Assembly (NCBI GenBank): GCA_945874195.1
Contig: CAMCFW010000077.1
Span: 1-8,358, forward strand
From: Chryseobacterium gleum
Lineage (GTDB): Bacteria > Bacteroidota > Bacteroidia > UBA10329
Length of the DNA: 8,358 nucleotides
Direction of reading: 5' to 3'
In this document: piece by piece, positions 6,523-8,358 of the stretch
Layout: the number at the start of each line of letters is the position of its first letter
Numbering within the stretch: the first letter of the stretch is position 1
Made by a program: the position numbers and the translations under genes
Notes under the pieces: model-generated
Told to the model about the DNA's origin: nothing
The model's database searches: none
Seen by the model: only the letters and a program-made list of their open reading frames with translations

Positions 6523-7554
6523 TTATTTCAATTTCTTGTTCAGCAAGCGCTGAATTCCGTCAGCAGCGTTCTTATACTGAGGGTTGATCTCGAGCGAATA
6601 TGCGTATTCGCGTTTGGCCGCGGTTACATCTCCTTTGGCCTCATAGCACAATCCACGCATGTATATGGCCTGATAGTATCTTGGATCTGCCTTCACTGCC
6701 TTTTCAAAATTGACCAGCGCCTCGTTGTAAAGTTGCAGGTGTTGATACTGAATGTAGCCCATGTTATAGTAGGCATGACTGTAGGCGCTATCCACCTTTA
6801 ACAATCGCACGTAAGTTTCCAAAGCCTCATTCAGCTTATCGTTCTCCTGATAGAACAATCCAAGGTCGTAGAGAGCCAAAACGTCATCGGGTCTGATGCT
6901 GAGCGCTGCCAGAAAATACTTCTCAGCCAGCGGATCCTTCTTCCCAAAATGAAGTACGCCAAGTTCAATGTAAGCATCAAAGTTGTCCGGGTTCTCGGTA
7001 ATTGCTTGAAGATAGTTGTGAATGGCCTTTGCCGTGTCGCCCAGCTGCTTATGAGCCAACGCTTTTATCACAAATGGTCGATCATCGCGCGGGTCCAGCT
7101 TCAGCATGCGATTTGCAAAATCGATGCTTTCCTGATGCTTGCTCAGATAAAGATTGAACTGCGCCAATCTGTAAAGCGGCTCGGTGCTTTCGGGTTGCAA
7201 CTGATTTGCCTTGGTAAGCGCATTGAGGCACATGGTCGGTTTTCCCAATCTGAAGTAAACATCAGAAATGGTGAGGAAATAGTCCGAAACGGTGCTATCC
7301 AACAAAATGGAGCGGCCTACGTCTGCCAAAGCAAAATTGGTTTCGCCAACTTCAAGAAAGACCTTGGCCCGCTCGTTCAACAGACGATGATCGTTTGGCG
7401 ATGCTTCTAGCAATTTGGTCAGACTATCAAGCCGAAGCATGGCCGGGTCGGTTACATCCGTCTCGGTTGATTCCCCCGCCTTCTCTTCAGGTTCCCAATT
7501 GCACCCAATGAGCACAGAGGTCGCTAGCGCTATGAGAAAAACGAAAGCCCTCAT
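6523..7554 (-). CDS. TPR-repeat lipoprotein
   Basis: This 343-residue protein starts with a lipoprotein signal: MRAFVFLIALATSVLIGC has a lipobox LIGC with the lipidated cysteine at 18. An acidic linker (Glu21, Glu23, Glu24 and further acids to about 36) follows. From about 55 to 327 there are eight consecutive 34-35 residue tetratricopeptide repeats (about 55, 89, 123, 157, 191, 225, 259 and 294), visible from recurring A-L/Y-G and closing P/D positions (LDPRDD, ENPDNFDAYIELG, ADPRYYQAIYMRG, INPQYKNA). Such solenoids bind proteins or peptides; the partner is unknown. I placed the start at 7554 although the frame stays open 46 codons further: the upstream part is recA in another frame, and only the internal Met gives a lipobox signal. 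The ATG overlaps the recA stop (ATGA), implying coupled translation. It is likely anchored in the outer or inner membrane. Confidence 0.9.
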   Translation of the reverse strand: MRAFVFLIALATSVLIGCNWEPEEKAGESTETDVTDPAMLRLDSLTKLLEASPNDHRLLNERAKVFLEVGETNFALADVGRSILLDSTVSDYFLTISDVYFRLGKPTMCLNALTKANQLQPESTEPLYRLAQFNLYLSKHQESIDFANRMLKLDPRDDRPFVIKALAHKQLGDTAKAIHNYLQAITENPDNFDAYIELGVLHFGKKDPLAEKYFLAALSIRPDDVLALYDLGLFYQENDKLNEALETYVRLLKVDSAYSHAYYNMGYIQYQHLQLYNEALVNFEKAVKADPRYYQAIYMRGLCYEAKGDVTAAKREYAYSLEINPQYKNAADGIQRLLNKKLK

Positions 7555-8358
7555 TCGGCCGATGGTACACCGCCTTTCAGCGCATCCTTGATCTTGACCT
7601 CCAATTCTTCCATCAACTCCGGATTGTCGAGCAACAGTTCTTTCACCGCATCTCGCCCCTGCCCCAAGCGGGTCTCTCCATAGCTGAACCAAGAACCGCT
7701 TTTCTTCACAATTCCCAGGTCGGTTCCAAGGTCAATGATCTCTCCGACCTTCGAAATTCCTTCTCCGAACATGATGTCGAACTCTGCTTTCTTGAAAGGC
7801 GGGGCCACTTTATTCTTCACCACCTTCACACGGGCACGGTTTCCTGTTGCATCCTCTCCATTCTTAATCTGACCCGATTTTCTGATGTCCAACCGAACAG
7901 AAGCATAGAATTTCAAGGCATTTCCGCCTGTGGTGGTCTCCGGATTTCCGAACATCACTCCAATCTTCTCTCTCAACTGATTGATGAAGATGCACACGCA
8001 ACCTGTTTTGCTGATGGTGCCGGTCAGTTTTCGAAGTGCCTGCGACATCAATCTTGCCTGCAATCCCATTTTGCTATCGCCCATTTCGCCTTCATTTTCG
8101 GCCCTTGGGGTAAGCGCAGCAACCGAGTCGATAACGATAATGTCGATGGCGCCCGAACGGATAAGGTTCTCGGCAATTTCCAGGGCCTGCTCGCCATTGT
8201 CGGGCTGCGAGATCAAAAGATTATCGATGTCCACGCCCAATTTTTCCGCATAGAAACGATCGAAAGCGTGTTCTGCGTCAATGAAGGCTGCAATGCCGCC
8301 TCTTTTCTGCGCTTCTGCAATGGCATGAATGGCCAAGGTTGTTTTTCCTGAAGATTCT
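7551..8358 (-). CDS. recA: Recombinase RecA (N-terminus outside window)
   Basis: RecA forms ATP-dependent filaments on single-stranded DNA, catalyses strand exchange and triggers LexA-type self-cleavage. The visible 268 residues run from inside the Walker A motif (ESSGKTT at the window edge) to the C-terminus. About 65-70 N-terminal residues lie beyond base 8358. Recognisable parts in order are FIDAEHAFDRFYAEKLG with the catalytic Glu, the Walker B strand IIVIDSVAAL, loop L1 (RAENEGEMGDSKMGLQARLMSQALRK region), INQLREKIGVMFGNPETTTGG (loop L2), the signature ALKFYASVR, and the C-terminal domain ending GGVPSAE. DAEHAFDR in place of DAEHALDP is common in Bacteroidota. The TTG at 8336 is an internal leucine codon and not the start. 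The acidic tail is short. The stop overlaps the start of the TPR lipoprotein gene. No recX follows. Confidence 0.97.
   Translation of the reverse strand, partial: ESSGKTTLAIHAIAEAQKRGGIAAFIDAEHAFDRFYAEKLGVDIDNLLISQPDNGEQALEIAENLIRSGAIDIIVIDSVAALTPRAENEGEMGDSKMGLQARLMSQALRKLTGTISKTGCVCIFINQLREKIGVMFGNPETTTGGNALKFYASVRLDIRKSGQIKNGEDATGNRARVKVVKNKVAPPFKKAEFDIMFGEGISKVGEIIDLGTDLGIVKKSGSWFSYGETRLGQGRDAVKELLLDNPELMEELEVKIKDALKGGVPSAE

Noticed and set aside
6949..7410. Plus-strand 153-codon frame opposite the TPR gene
   Set aside because: It is a shadow of the repeat-containing TPR gene, with no motif and no promoter.
7555..7692. 46-residue N-terminal extension of the TPR protein
   Set aside because: It overlaps recA out of frame, is Gly/Arg-rich with no motif, and would bury the lipoprotein signal.
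8334..8336. TTG as the recA start codon
   Set aside because: The frame continues upstream through ESSGKTT, the Walker A motif, to the window edge. The gene is cut by the window.
1..8358. Search for a defence island, CRISPR array, insertion sequence, tRNA or riboswitch
   Set aside because: I saw no direct-repeat arrays, transposase motifs, tRNA-like cloverleaf or structured leader. All gaps are under 80 bases and are explained by promoters or a terminator.

Overview
The window looks like a chromosomal segment of a Bacteroidota bacterium, most likely a Flavobacteriales-type organism of moderate GC. The evidence is a type IX secretion (T9SS) C-terminal sorting domain, RecA residues typical of this phylum (DAEHAFDR), TAnnTTTG-type promoter elements, and no clear Shine-Dalgarno sequences. 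There are no RNA genes, CRISPR arrays, insertion sequences or phage genes. Coding density is very high and no gene-free stretch exceeds about 80 bases.

Layout. The left part (1-5843) is read rightward. It opens with the 3' part of a large secreted multidomain protein: a LamG-like domain, a peptide-N-glycosidase F-like double domain, a CARDB-like region, a beta-rich domain and a T9SS sorting domain. After a 63-base gap with a possible promoter comes a tightly packed three-gene unit joined by start/stop overlaps of 1 and 4 bases: an atypical prolipoprotein diacylglyceryl transferase (Lgt) homologue, an inositol-monophosphatase family phosphatase, and a long-form NfeD membrane serine protease. 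The right part (5922-8358) is read leftward. It holds recA (N-terminus outside the window), an 8-TPR lipoprotein gene overlapping the recA stop by 4 bases, and a separately promoted gene for a small exported protein of unknown function. The two blocks converge on a perfect 14-bp stem terminator at 5868-5898.

How the genes may work together. Much of the window concerns the cell envelope: a T9SS-exported glycan- or glycoprotein-directed protein, an Lgt-family lipid transferase, an inner-membrane protease, a lipoprotein and a periplasmic protein. The housekeeping anchors are recA and the IMPase. I do not see a clear new defence or mobile system. The most interesting points are the departures from family norms. 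The PNGase F-like protein keeps the Glu206 region but has no counterpart of the Asp60 loop. The Lgt homologue lacks the His103 and Asn146 equivalents while keeping the Arg143, Arg239 and Glu243 equivalents. recA is translationally coupled to a TPR lipoprotein.
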